NCBI GenBank assembly: GCA_913062575.1
Contig: CAJXVT010000016.1
Location: 1 to 46,866, forward strand
Length of the DNA stretch: 46,866 nucleotides
DNA from: an uncultured Flavobacteriaceae bacterium
GTDB taxonomy: Bacteria; Bacteroidota; Bacteroidia; Flavobacteriales; Flavobacteriaceae
Direction: 5' to 3'
The notes beneath the pieces are model-generated. The model worked only from the letters and a program-made list of their open reading frames with translations, was not told the origin of the DNA and made no database searches. Positions 7,166 through 14,339 of the stretch are shown piece after piece (the stretch's first letter is position 1; each line of letters begins with the position of its first letter). The position numbers and the translations under genes were made by a program.

Positions 7166-8254
7166 ATGAAACCAACAAAAAAACAACTTTTTAAACGTCA
7201 AATTACCTTGTCAGAAATAGGTGAAATTGGGCAACAAAAATTGCAAAACGCAAGTGTTTTGGTTGTTGGTTGTGGTGGCTTGGGAAGTCCGATTGCAGTG
7301 CATTTAGCTGCAAGCGGAATTGGTAAACTTCATTTGGTAGATTTTGATACTATTGATGCTACAAATTTACACAGACAAGTTTTTTATTCGCTTGCAGATG
7401 TTGGAAAACCGAAAGCAGAAACCTTAATGAGATTCATTGAGAATAGAGCACCATTTACTAAAGTGAGTTTTTCTACAAAACCAATAACAAAATCGAATGT
7501 TTTTGATTTGATTGCCAATGCAGATATTGTTGTTGATGGAACCGATTCTCTACCAACAAAATATTTGTTAAACGATGCGTGTGTTCTTAGAAATAAGCCG
7601 CTAGTTTACGGTTCTTTATACAAGTTTGATGGTTATGTGGCAAGTTTTAACGTAGCGCAAGAAGACGGAAGTTACTCTGCAAGTTTACGAGATGCCTTTC
7701 CTAAAATGGCAACTGATGTACCTAATTGTGAGGAAGCAGGAACGTTAAATTCTATTGTAAGTTTAATAGCAGCGCAGCAAGTAAATGAAGTGTTGAAATT
7801 AGTTGCCGGAATCGGAGAACCATTAACAAACCAATTGTTAATTTACAATTCGTTACAGAATTCGCAATTAAAAATGAAACTTCAAAGAGCAGTTACAAAA
7901 GAAGAAATTCAAGAAAGATTTGACAACGAAACTTATTTTGATGCGAGTTGCGAAATTCAAAATCCTGATTGGTTAATTTCAGCAGAAGAATTAAAGAGAA
8001 TTGTTTCGGATACAGATCGAAGTCGAAGTGTAGAAATCATCTCTGTATTAGAAAATTTACAAACACCATTTATCGTTGATAAAGAAATTCCTATTCAAAA
8101 ATTAAACATTGAAGAATTAAATATTGAAGCCTCTAAAAAATATGTATTGGTTTGTGAAAAAGGAATTACCAGTTATAATGCAACAAAACAATTGAAAGAA
8201 CGATTTCCAGAAGCTAACATTTTGAGTTTAGCAGGAGGAATAAATGACTATTAA
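7166..8254 (+). CDS. moeB: MoeB/ThiF-type adenylyltransferase fused to a rhodanese domain
   Basis: Activates the C-terminal glycine of a ubiquitin-like sulfur carrier (probably MoaD, present at 11399) by adenylation; the fused rhodanese domain could supply sulfur. N-terminal E1-like domain: LVVGCGGLGSPIAVHLAASG nucleotide loop, DFDTIDATNLHRQVFY, VVDGTDSLPTKYLLNDAC, and DVPNCEEAGTLNSIVS. The CxxC pairs that bind zinc in E. coli MoeB are absent: the first position reads SASLRDAFP, and no second pair is found. The C-terminus has a rhodanese-like loop VLVCEKGITSYNATKQL with the catalytic cysteine and ends LSLAGGINDY. An in-frame ATG at 7148 lies inside the dispersed repeat, so the ATG at 7166 (MKPTKKQLFKRQ, 362 residues) is preferred. 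The next gene starts directly after the stop (TAAATG). Confidence 0.87.
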   Translation: MKPTKKQLFKRQITLSEIGEIGQQKLQNASVLVVGCGGLGSPIAVHLAASGIGKLHLVDFDTIDATNLHRQVFYSLADVGKPKAETLMRFIENRAPFTKVSFSTKPITKSNVFDLIANADIVVDGTDSLPTKYLLNDACVLRNKPLVYGSLYKFDGYVASFNVAQEDGSYSASLRDAFPKMATDVPNCEEAGTLNSIVSLIAAQQVNEVLKLVAGIGEPLTNQLLIYNSLQNSQLKMKLQRAVTKEEIQERFDNETYFDASCEIQNPDWLISAEELKRIVSDTDRSRSVEIISVLENLQTPFIVDKEIPIQKLNIEELNIEASKKYVLVCEKGITSYNATKQLKERFPEANILSLAGGINDY

Positions 8255-10024
8255 ATGACAAATCCAATCCAATTTTACAATCAAGAGAAATCAACTCTTG
8301 AAACCGCGTTAGCTACATTAAAAAAGACACTATATACAATTAGTGCTTTTCGATTGCTGGTGTTTTTTACAACAGTAATCGGAATCTATTATTTCTTTGG
8401 AAATGGCTTAACTGTTTCTGTTGTTGGGGTAATTGGCTTTACAATTTTTGCATTGTTGTTGGTTAAAAATGCCAAACTACAGATTGAAAAAGAGATTTTA
8501 CTTTCTAAAATAAAAATCAATGCAACTGAAATTTCAGTTTTAAATGGAGTATATAAAAACCTAAAATCAGGAAATGAATTTGTAGATCCACATCACTCTT
8601 ATAGTAATGATATTGATTTATTTGGCATCGGTTCTTTTTTTCAATATTCTAACAGAACAGCAACAGAAGAAGGTGCTCAAGCTTATGCAACATTGTTAAC
8701 AGAAAACAAGATTGATCAAATTGAAGAGAAACAAAAATCAATTCAAGAATTAGCCAAAAAAGTAACATGGAGACAACACTTTTCTGCAATTGCTAGTTTG
8801 GTGAAAGTACAGTTTAGTTCTAAGTCGATTTTAAATTATATAAAAAATTACACAACCGTTTTACCAACGTATTTTGCAGGTTTTGTAAAAGTGTTTTATT
8901 TGATCACTATAGCTTTAATTGTATTAATCAGTACTAGTGTAATTCCATTTACATTTCTGGTAATTTGGTTTTTTATTGGCTTATTTATTTCTGCTTCCCA
9001 GATTAAAAAAACAAATCAGATTTATAATAAATCAAGTAAAGCAAAAGAAACATTCAAACAATATTATCAATTATTATCAGAAATAGAAAAGCAGTCTTTT
9101 TCTTCAAAATTATTAATTGAAAAGCAACAAGACCTAGAATCAGAAAAGGAAAAAGCATCTTTAATTTTTCAGAAATTTTCTAGAATTCTAGATTCTTTTG
9201 ATCAACGAAATAATATTATTATTGCTGTTGTAGGAAATGCCTTATTTCTTTGGGATATTCAGAATGCAGTAAAGGTAGAAAATTGGATTTCAAAGTATAA
9301 ACATACTGTAGAAAGTTGGTTTGAGACCATTACTTTTTTTGATGCTCAAAATACGTTGGCAAATTTTTCTTACAACCATCCAGCATTTGTAGTGCCAACA
9401 ATTAGTAATACATCAGCTATTATAAAAGCAACACAATTAGGGCATCCTTTATTAAATTCAAGCAAAAGAATAGACAACAATTTTATCATTGATAAAGAAC
9501 AGTTTTTTATTGTTACTGGAGCAAATATGGCTGGTAAAAGCACTTTCTTAAGAACGGTTTCATTAACGATGGTGATGTCAAATATTGGTTTGCCAGTTTG
9601 TGCCGAATCATTAGAATACAACCCGATAAAATTGATAACTAGCATGCGAACTTCAGATTCGCTAGCAGATGATGAATCGTATTTCTACTCTGAATTAAAG
9701 AGGTTAAAATTTATTGTTGATACAATTGAAACGGAAGACTATTTTATCATTTTAGATGAGATTTTAAAAGGAACAAATAGCAAAGACAAAGCGATTGGCT
9801 CTAAAAAGTTTGTAGAAAAATTGAGCAACTCTAAATCAACTGGAATTATAGCAACACACGATGTGAGTTTGTGTGAATTGCAAGAAGAATTTAAGGATAT
9901 AGAAAACTACTTTTTTGATGCGCAAATCCATGATAATGAACTGCATTTCGATTATACTCTTAAAAAAGGAATTTGTAAAAATATGAATGCTTCTTTTCTG
10001 TTGAAAAAAATGGAAATTATTTAA
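8255..10024 (+). CDS. Membrane-anchored MutS-like ATPase
   Basis: 589-residue protein with a MutS-type ATPase domain at its C-terminus: Walker A GANMAGKS (residues 422-429), LADDESYFYSELKRL, Walker B FIILDE ending at ~502, KGTNSKDKAIGS and the ATHD switch. The N-terminal half has hydrophobic segments at ~32-70 and ~208-240 that look like two pairs of membrane helices, separated by helical lever/clamp-like sequence. The mismatch-recognition domain of MutS is absent. Such membrane MutS relatives are common in Bacteroidota but I know no established function. It starts immediately after the moeB-like stop; co-expression is likely but a role in cofactor synthesis is not implied. Confidence 0.82.
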   Translation: MTNPIQFYNQEKSTLETALATLKKTLYTISAFRLLVFFTTVIGIYYFFGNGLTVSVVGVIGFTIFALLLVKNAKLQIEKEILLSKIKINATEISVLNGVYKNLKSGNEFVDPHHSYSNDIDLFGIGSFFQYSNRTATEEGAQAYATLLTENKIDQIEEKQKSIQELAKKVTWRQHFSAIASLVKVQFSSKSILNYIKNYTTVLPTYFAGFVKVFYLITIALIVLISTSVIPFTFLVIWFFIGLFISASQIKKTNQIYNKSSKAKETFKQYYQLLSEIEKQSFSSKLLIEKQQDLESEKEKASLIFQKFSRILDSFDQRNNIIIAVVGNALFLWDIQNAVKVENWISKYKHTVESWFETITFFDAQNTLANFSYNHPAFVVPTISNTSAIIKATQLGHPLLNSSKRIDNNFIIDKEQFFIVTGANMAGKSTFLRTVSLTMVMSNIGLPVCAESLEYNPIKLITSMRTSDSLADDESYFYSELKRLKFIVDTIETEDYFIILDEILKGTNSKDKAIGSKKFVEKLSNSKSTGIIATHDVSLCELQEEFKDIENYFFDAQIHDNELHFDYTLKKGICKNMNASFLLKKMEII

Positions 10025-10563
10025 GTAGGTAGCACAATCAACTGCCAATTTTGATTGTTAGATTGGTGTTCTTTTAATAGTTCAAAACCGATGGCTTTGT
10101 GTGCATTTGATGAGCGTATATTTTTAACATCAACCTCAGTAATAATAGCATTGTATTCTTTAGAAATATTTTGCTTCATGTATTTGTAAAGCGCTCTAAA
10201 CATTCCTTGTTTTCGATAAGATTTATCAACGCAAATTTGCCCCATCACCATATAATTAAGGCTCTCGTCTAATTCTTTGATTGCGTTATCAATTTGATTA
10301 AACATTGGCGTTAATAATGGAATTTCATTTCTAAACTCCTGTAACATACAAAGTGCATATCCAACAACTTTACCGTTGTGTTTCGCAATAACATGAGGAT
10401 GTGCATCATGCATTTTAGTTAAAAGTTCTAGCGTATGTTGAGCACTGACAAAGCCTTGTTCATTTTTCTCTTTTGTAGAAATATTTACTGGTAGATTTTT
10501 TTGTTGAAGAGCGATTATTTCTTCTAATTCTTTTTTTGTAGCTGTAAGTTGATATGTAATCAT
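10021..10563 (-). CDS. GNAT family N-acetyltransferase
   Basis: Probable acetyl-CoA-dependent acetyltransferase of 180 residues. The GNAT core is visible: VVGYALCML (beta strand), then QICVDKSYRKQGMFRALYKY, which carries the acetyl-CoA pyrophosphate loop (RKQGMF), and SSNAHKAIGFELL near the end (the N..A...Y..GF motif). Substrate unknown. Upstream ATG 10581 is possible, but ATG 10563 is preferred because it overlaps the moaE stop as ATGA, the usual coupling arrangement. Its stop overlaps the convergent MutS-like gene's end by four bases, leaving no room for a terminator. Confidence 0.85.
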   Translation of the reverse strand: MITYQLTATKKELEEIIALQQKNLPVNISTKEKNEQGFVSAQHTLELLTKMHDAHPHVIAKHNGKVVGYALCMLQEFRNEIPLLTPMFNQIDNAIKELDESLNYMVMGQICVDKSYRKQGMFRALYKYMKQNISKEYNAIITEVDVKNIRSSNAHKAIGFELLKEHQSNNQNWQLIVLPT

Positions 10564-10982
10564 GGATGTGCATTTACCCAAATTCCTCCATCAGAAAAGT
10601 GCTCTTTTTTCCAGATTGGAACCGTTTCTTTTAGTGTGTCAATTGCAAACTGACAAGCCTCAAAAGCAGCAACTCTATGTTTTGCAGATGCAGTAATAAT
10701 TACAGGAATATCTCCAATTTGCAACATGCCTTCTGCATGATGAATCGCAATCTTAGCAATCGAAAACTTTTCTAAAGCGATGTCTGCAATTTTTTGCATT
10801 TCTTTAATCGCCATTGGTTTGTAGGTAGAGAAATCTAATTGCTGTACTTCTTTTCCTTTAGTATCATTTCTTACGGTTCCAACAAAGGCAGATATTCCAC
10901 CACAAGAAGCATCAGTTACAAAATTATAACATTCTTGTAAGTCTAATTTTTCTGAAGTAATCTTTATAGATGTTTTGCTCAT
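10560..10982 (-). CDS. moaE: Molybdopterin synthase catalytic subunit MoaE
   Basis: Large subunit of molybdopterin synthase, which puts dithiolene sulfur from MoaD thiocarboxylate into cPMP. The 140 residues are family length. Motifs: GGISAFVGTVRNDTKGK, LDFSTYKPMAIKEM, IAIHHAEGMLQIGDIPVIIT, SAKHRVAAFEACQFAIDTLK, and VPIWKKEHFSDGGIWV with the active-site lysine pair. It is divergent from the DUF3817 gene and shares ATGA with the GNAT gene downstream. Its partner MoaD is 0.4 kb away, separated by that DUF3817 gene. Confidence 0.95.
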   Translation of the reverse strand: MSKTSIKITSEKLDLQECYNFVTDASCGGISAFVGTVRNDTKGKEVQQLDFSTYKPMAIKEMQKIADIALEKFSIAKIAIHHAEGMLQIGDIPVIITASAKHRVAAFEACQFAIDTLKETVPIWKKEHFSDGGIWVNAHP

Positions 10983-10990
10983 GTCTTCTA

Positions 10991-10998
10991 CAAAAATA
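10991..10998 (-). promoter_or_regulatory. Candidate -7 element for moaE
   Basis: Minus-strand TATTTTTG matches the Bacteroidota TAnnTTTG -7 consensus, 9 bases before the moaE start codon. That is tight, giving a near-leaderless message. No convincing -33 TTG at 17-23 bases is seen, so confidence is limited. Confidence 0.4.
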
Positions 10999-11011
10999 AC
11001 AAATCAAAACG

Positions 11012-11019
11012 TATCTTTG
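11012..11019 (+). promoter_or_regulatory. Candidate -7 element for the DUF3817 gene
   Basis: TATCTTTG matches the TAnnTTTG consensus 25 bases before the ATG at 11045. It lies only 13 bases from the oppositely oriented moaE element, so the two would form a compact divergent promoter pair. No good -33 TTG is visible. Confidence 0.5.
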
Positions 11020-11044
11020 CTCTCTAATTTTAGAAGTTTTAATA

Positions 11045-11317
11045 ATGAAGAATATATTTAGAATTGTTAGTTTTTTTGAAGGAGTTTCTTACTTGTTATT
11101 ATTGTTTGTAGCAACACCTATTAAATACTTAAGTGAGGATCCTAGTTATGTGAAAATGCTTGGAATGCCACACGGAATTTTATTTGTTGTATATGTGATT
11201 TTAGCCTTTATGTTAAAAACTCCAGAAAAATGGAATGGTAAAGCTTTTGGAACCGTTTTAGTAGCTTCTATTTTACCTTTTGGAACTTTTTATGTTGATA
11301 AAAAATATCTTCAATAA
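11045..11317 (+). CDS. DUF3817 small membrane protein
   Basis: 90-residue integral membrane protein. It opens MKNIFRIVSFFEGVSYLLLL and continues with ATPIKYL, MLGMPHGILFVVYVILAF and a third hydrophobic segment ending GTFYVDKKYL. This is the layout of DUF3817 (three predicted helices, with conserved E13/G14-type EG.SYL and the HG motif). Function unknown. It stands alone on the plus strand between moaE and moaD and probably has its own promoter. Confidence 0.8.
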   Translation: MKNIFRIVSFFEGVSYLLLLFVATPIKYLSEDPSYVKMLGMPHGILFVVYVILAFMLKTPEKWNGKAFGTVLVASILPFGTFYVDKKYLQ

Positions 11318-11326
11318 GTAGTTTTC

Positions 11327-11392
11327 GTCACGCTGAATTTATTTCAGTGTCTCATATTTTTATAACGATTCTGAAACAAGTTCAGAATGACA
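11327..11392 (+). repeat. Dispersed inverted-repeat element, GTCATTC family, copy 2
   Basis: 66-base element whose ends are inverted: GTCACGCTGAA on the left and TTCAGAATGAC on the right (9 of 11 paired). Each half is itself a small hairpin, CTGAA-TTTAT-TTCAG and CTGAA-ACAAG-TTCAG. On the minus strand it reads TGTCATTCTGAACTTGTTTC followed by AGAATC, the same plan as copy 1 at 7070. It lies between the converging DUF3817 and moaD genes. Confidence 0.7.
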
Positions 11393-11398
11393 TTGATA

Positions 11399-11644
11399 TT
11401 ACCCACCACTAACTGGTGGAATAATAGCAATAACATCATTTTCTTTTAGCAAAGTTTTATCAGTTGCATATTCTTCATTTACTGCAATTGCATAGGAGTT
11501 GATGTTTTCTAACTGAGGATAGTTCGTTAAAAGCTGGACTTTTAAACTAGAGATAGTTGCATCAGCAGACGTTTCTATCCCTAAAGAAGAAGTTCCTAAT
11601 AAGTCAGTTGTAATTCCGAAAAATAAGAGGTGTATTTTCATCAT
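11399..11644 (-). CDS. moaD: Molybdopterin synthase sulfur carrier subunit MoaD
   Basis: Ubiquitin-like sulfur carrier of 81 residues whose C-terminal Gly-Gly (IIPPVSGG) is adenylated, converted to thiocarboxylate and used by MoaE. The fold pattern is recognisable: MKIHLLFFGITTDLLG, SLKVQLLTNYPQL, YAIAVNEEYATDKTLLKEND, VIAIIPPVSGG. ATG 11644 and the next codon (11641) are both ATG; either may start. It lies 6 bases after the convergent-side DUF5686 gene's stop, that is, it precedes nothing else of the pathway on its strand. Confidence 0.93.
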   Translation of the reverse strand: MMKIHLLFFGITTDLLGTSSLGIETSADATISSLKVQLLTNYPQLENINSYAIAVNEEYATDKTLLKENDVIAIIPPVSGG

Positions 11645-11650
11645 TCAAAT

Positions 11651-14119
11651 TTAATTAAATAATCCAATACTAAACACAAATCCTTTTTGTTTTTGGTTGA
11701 TTCCTCCTTTTGAGAGCACATAATCTACGCGTAAAAATCGCCATTTACCAAAACCAATATTGTCTAAACCAATTGAAGCTTCAGTATATGGTTTTCTATC
11801 GCCAGTAAACAATGCTTTAGCGCCAGCTACAACATGGAAATTCAATTTATTTATCAACGGAATTTTACCTAATAAAAATCCTTTAAAATTATGTTCTCCA
11901 TGAAACTCTGCAAAACGACTATTTGTGCTGTAAGCGTAATAATCTAACAAGTTAAAATGACTTGTGGTTCCGCTATCTGGAGAAATTGACAGCTTATTTC
12001 CGTTAAAATGCGCATAATCTATAAACGGAATGTCATTCTGATTTAAGAAAACCCCGCCCTTAATTCGGTATTTAGATTTTCCTAAATTACCCAAAGAGAA
12101 ATTTTGACTTAGTTGAGAAAATACATAGTCAGAGTGGTTCTCTGAATTTCCTGACCCAAAAGTTTTTCTATAGCCAACATATAAAGAAGGGTACTTATTG
12201 TTGTATACAGTAAATTTTCTATCGGGATATGATAAGTACTTCGTTCCGAAATTAATGCTAGCTCCCAGATTTAAAGACCAAATTTTATGTTGATTAAATG
12301 ACGGAGAATAATTGTCTGGATTTTGTGGGTCATTAGAAGTGTAAATCCTGTCTTTAATATTTTTAGCGCTATAATCTGTTGTGTTTACTAAAGGTTTTCT
12401 GTCAGCAAATTCTAGAGACGAATTGAATCGAATTCCGTTTGTGATTTCTCTGGAAAAAGAAACATTGGCATAGGTTTTTTCATAAATCTTTTTATAGTTT
12501 CTTTCATAAAAGATAGAGTTTATTGTGTTGTGAATGTTTGAAATAGGATTTTGCGAATTGAATTGTCTTGTGGTGACTCCACCAGAAAAGCGCAAAATGG
12601 GTCTTGTAATGTTATTCCATTTATATCCAAAAAAAGCAGTAGGTCTTAATTTTTTATCAGAAAAACCATAGTTGAAATTGGTTCCAAAATTAACCCATTT
12701 TCCAGTTTCGTTTAAAGTTTTAAAATAACGCATTCCAACAGTAGAATTCCAACCTTGAACAGTGTTAAAATTTAAATTTTCTATAGGAGAATCAATATTA
12801 AAAGACCATTTATTATAGGTGTCTCTATATGAGTATCCAGATAAAGGGAAGCCCCAAGAAAGTTTGTTATTTTTTGTGTCTAAAGAGTCTAGGTATTTCT
12901 TTGATTTACGAACTGTTTTAATACTGTCTTTTACAATATAGTCTTTTGTCTCTTCTTTGGTTAAAGGTACTGGACGCAAAGAATTCCAATAAACAGAGTC
13001 TTTTTTTGTAGCTTCTTTTTCAAAAGATAAAATCTCTTTTCCGAAAGTGCTTTTAGTAAAAGTTGGATTGAAGTTATAATTAGAATATGCAGAAGAAAAT
13101 CGTCCATTTATATTGATTCCGAACATTCCTATTTTAAAATCTATGGTTTGAGAAATTACAATCCAAGCATTTTTTTCTGGTGATTTATTAAAACTTTGTT
13201 TAAAGTGTAATGCATCAACCATTGGTAAATTTACTTGTGCCCCCGTTACAGTAATGTCTGTTCCGTATAATGCCCAATCATCTTCAACTATATAAATGAA
13301 ACCGGTAAAAACACGATCATTTTTACGTTTAGGAAAAATGGCAATTTTGTTTATCATTTCCCCGTTTTTGGCGTAAAAACTCCCAACTAATTTATATGTG
13401 TAATATCCAAAAGCATAATTTGCAATTGGTGAAATAATCTCGTTCCCGATTTCTACGGTGTTTTTATAGAGGTTAAAGTTTACGTCTTCGGCTCTGTTAA
13501 AACTTACGCCATTGTCAGATCCACTAACCTTAGAGGCCACAATATGTTCTTTAAACTTGTTCGGTTTTTGATGTGAGATTCTAGAGAAAGTTTCAGATAA
13601 ATAGATAATCCCACTTCTTGTAGAATCTAATCCGCCGCCCAAATCACCTAATTTTTGCCCTAGAATTTTCTTTGGGGCATTTTTAATTTTATACAATCCT
13701 CTAGAATAGAAATCTGCAGTAAATTGTTGAATTTTATTTTCGTTTTTCTTTTTATTAGCAATTACACTTCTAATAATTCTGTTTGCAGGATTTTCGTTAC
13801 TGTTTATTTGAACTTCATCTAAAGTAACTTGTTCTTCAACTAATTTTACATTTATTTGAAAAGGGAACGATGAGATATGTACCTTTTTTTTCAAGGTCTT
13901 AAAGCCTAAAAATTGAAATACAACCGTGTGATTTCCTGTTTTTTTAAGCGGTAATTCGTAAAAGCCATCCTCGTTAGAAGTGGTTCCTGTTACTGTATTA
14001 TCTAGATAGATACTAACAAAGGATAATGGGTCTCCGTTATTGTCTAGAATTCTTCCTTTTATTTGTGCTGTAATAGAGGTGGAAACTAATAATAGTACCA
14101 ATGGGATAAAATTTTTCAT
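11651..14119 (-). CDS. DUF5686 outer-membrane protein with carboxypeptidase-regulatory-like domain
   Basis: 822-residue exported protein. The signal peptide is MKNFIPLVLLLVSTSITAQ. Next comes a CarboxypepD_reg-like beta-sandwich (IKGRILDNNGDPLSFVSIYL, GTTSNEDGFYELPL, VVFQFLGFKTL), then the DUF5686 region, rich in alternating aromatic/polar strands and ending in a beta-barrel-like tail (KQKGFVFSIGLFN). Such proteins are common in Bacteroidota and resemble TonB-linked receptors without a plug; function is not established. An upstream in-frame ATG at 14176 adds 19 residues in front of a complete signal peptide and is rejected. It is divergent from maeB. Confidence 0.85.
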   Translation of the reverse strand: MKNFIPLVLLLVSTSITAQIKGRILDNNGDPLSFVSIYLDNTVTGTTSNEDGFYELPLKKTGNHTVVFQFLGFKTLKKKVHISSFPFQINVKLVEEQVTLDEVQINSNENPANRIIRSVIANKKKNENKIQQFTADFYSRGLYKIKNAPKKILGQKLGDLGGGLDSTRSGIIYLSETFSRISHQKPNKFKEHIVASKVSGSDNGVSFNRAEDVNFNLYKNTVEIGNEIISPIANYAFGYYTYKLVGSFYAKNGEMINKIAIFPKRKNDRVFTGFIYIVEDDWALYGTDITVTGAQVNLPMVDALHFKQSFNKSPEKNAWIVISQTIDFKIGMFGININGRFSSAYSNYNFNPTFTKSTFGKEILSFEKEATKKDSVYWNSLRPVPLTKEETKDYIVKDSIKTVRKSKKYLDSLDTKNNKLSWGFPLSGYSYRDTYNKWSFNIDSPIENLNFNTVQGWNSTVGMRYFKTLNETGKWVNFGTNFNYGFSDKKLRPTAFFGYKWNNITRPILRFSGGVTTRQFNSQNPISNIHNTINSIFYERNYKKIYEKTYANVSFSREITNGIRFNSSLEFADRKPLVNTTDYSAKNIKDRIYTSNDPQNPDNYSPSFNQHKIWSLNLGASINFGTKYLSYPDRKFTVYNNKYPSLYVGYRKTFGSGNSENHSDYVFSQLSQNFSLGNLGKSKYRIKGGVFLNQNDIPFIDYAHFNGNKLSISPDSGTTSHFNLLDYYAYSTNSRFAEFHGEHNFKGFLLGKIPLINKLNFHVVAGAKALFTGDRKPYTEASIGLDNIGFGKWRFLRVDYVLSKGGINQKQKGFVFSIGLFN

Positions 14120-14307
14120 AGCTAGATTTTGGTCGTTGAATAGCAAACTTATTTGATGTTTGTAAAGAATTGTCACTAAATTTTGTTAAAGTAGGTACAA
14201 TTATTTCTTAAAATTAAACTTTTTACTTTTAATATAGACGCTTATAAGCACTGTTTCGTTACTTAGATTTGTTGTTTTTTTTACCTATTATCAATAGTAA
14301 AAATGAG

Positions 14308-14315
14308 TATATTTG
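14308..14315 (+). promoter_or_regulatory. Candidate -7 element for maeB
   Basis: TATATTTG fits TAnnTTTG exactly and ends 24 bases before the maeB ATG. No clean -33 TTG lies at the standard 17-23 bases. The rest of the 220-base gap between the divergent genes shows no gene. Confidence 0.5.
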
Positions 14316-14339
14316 TAAGTTCATACAAACAGTAAAATC

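Noticed and set aside
14120..14176. Upstream start for the DUF5686 gene
   Set aside because: Would place 19 residues in front of a complete signal peptide.
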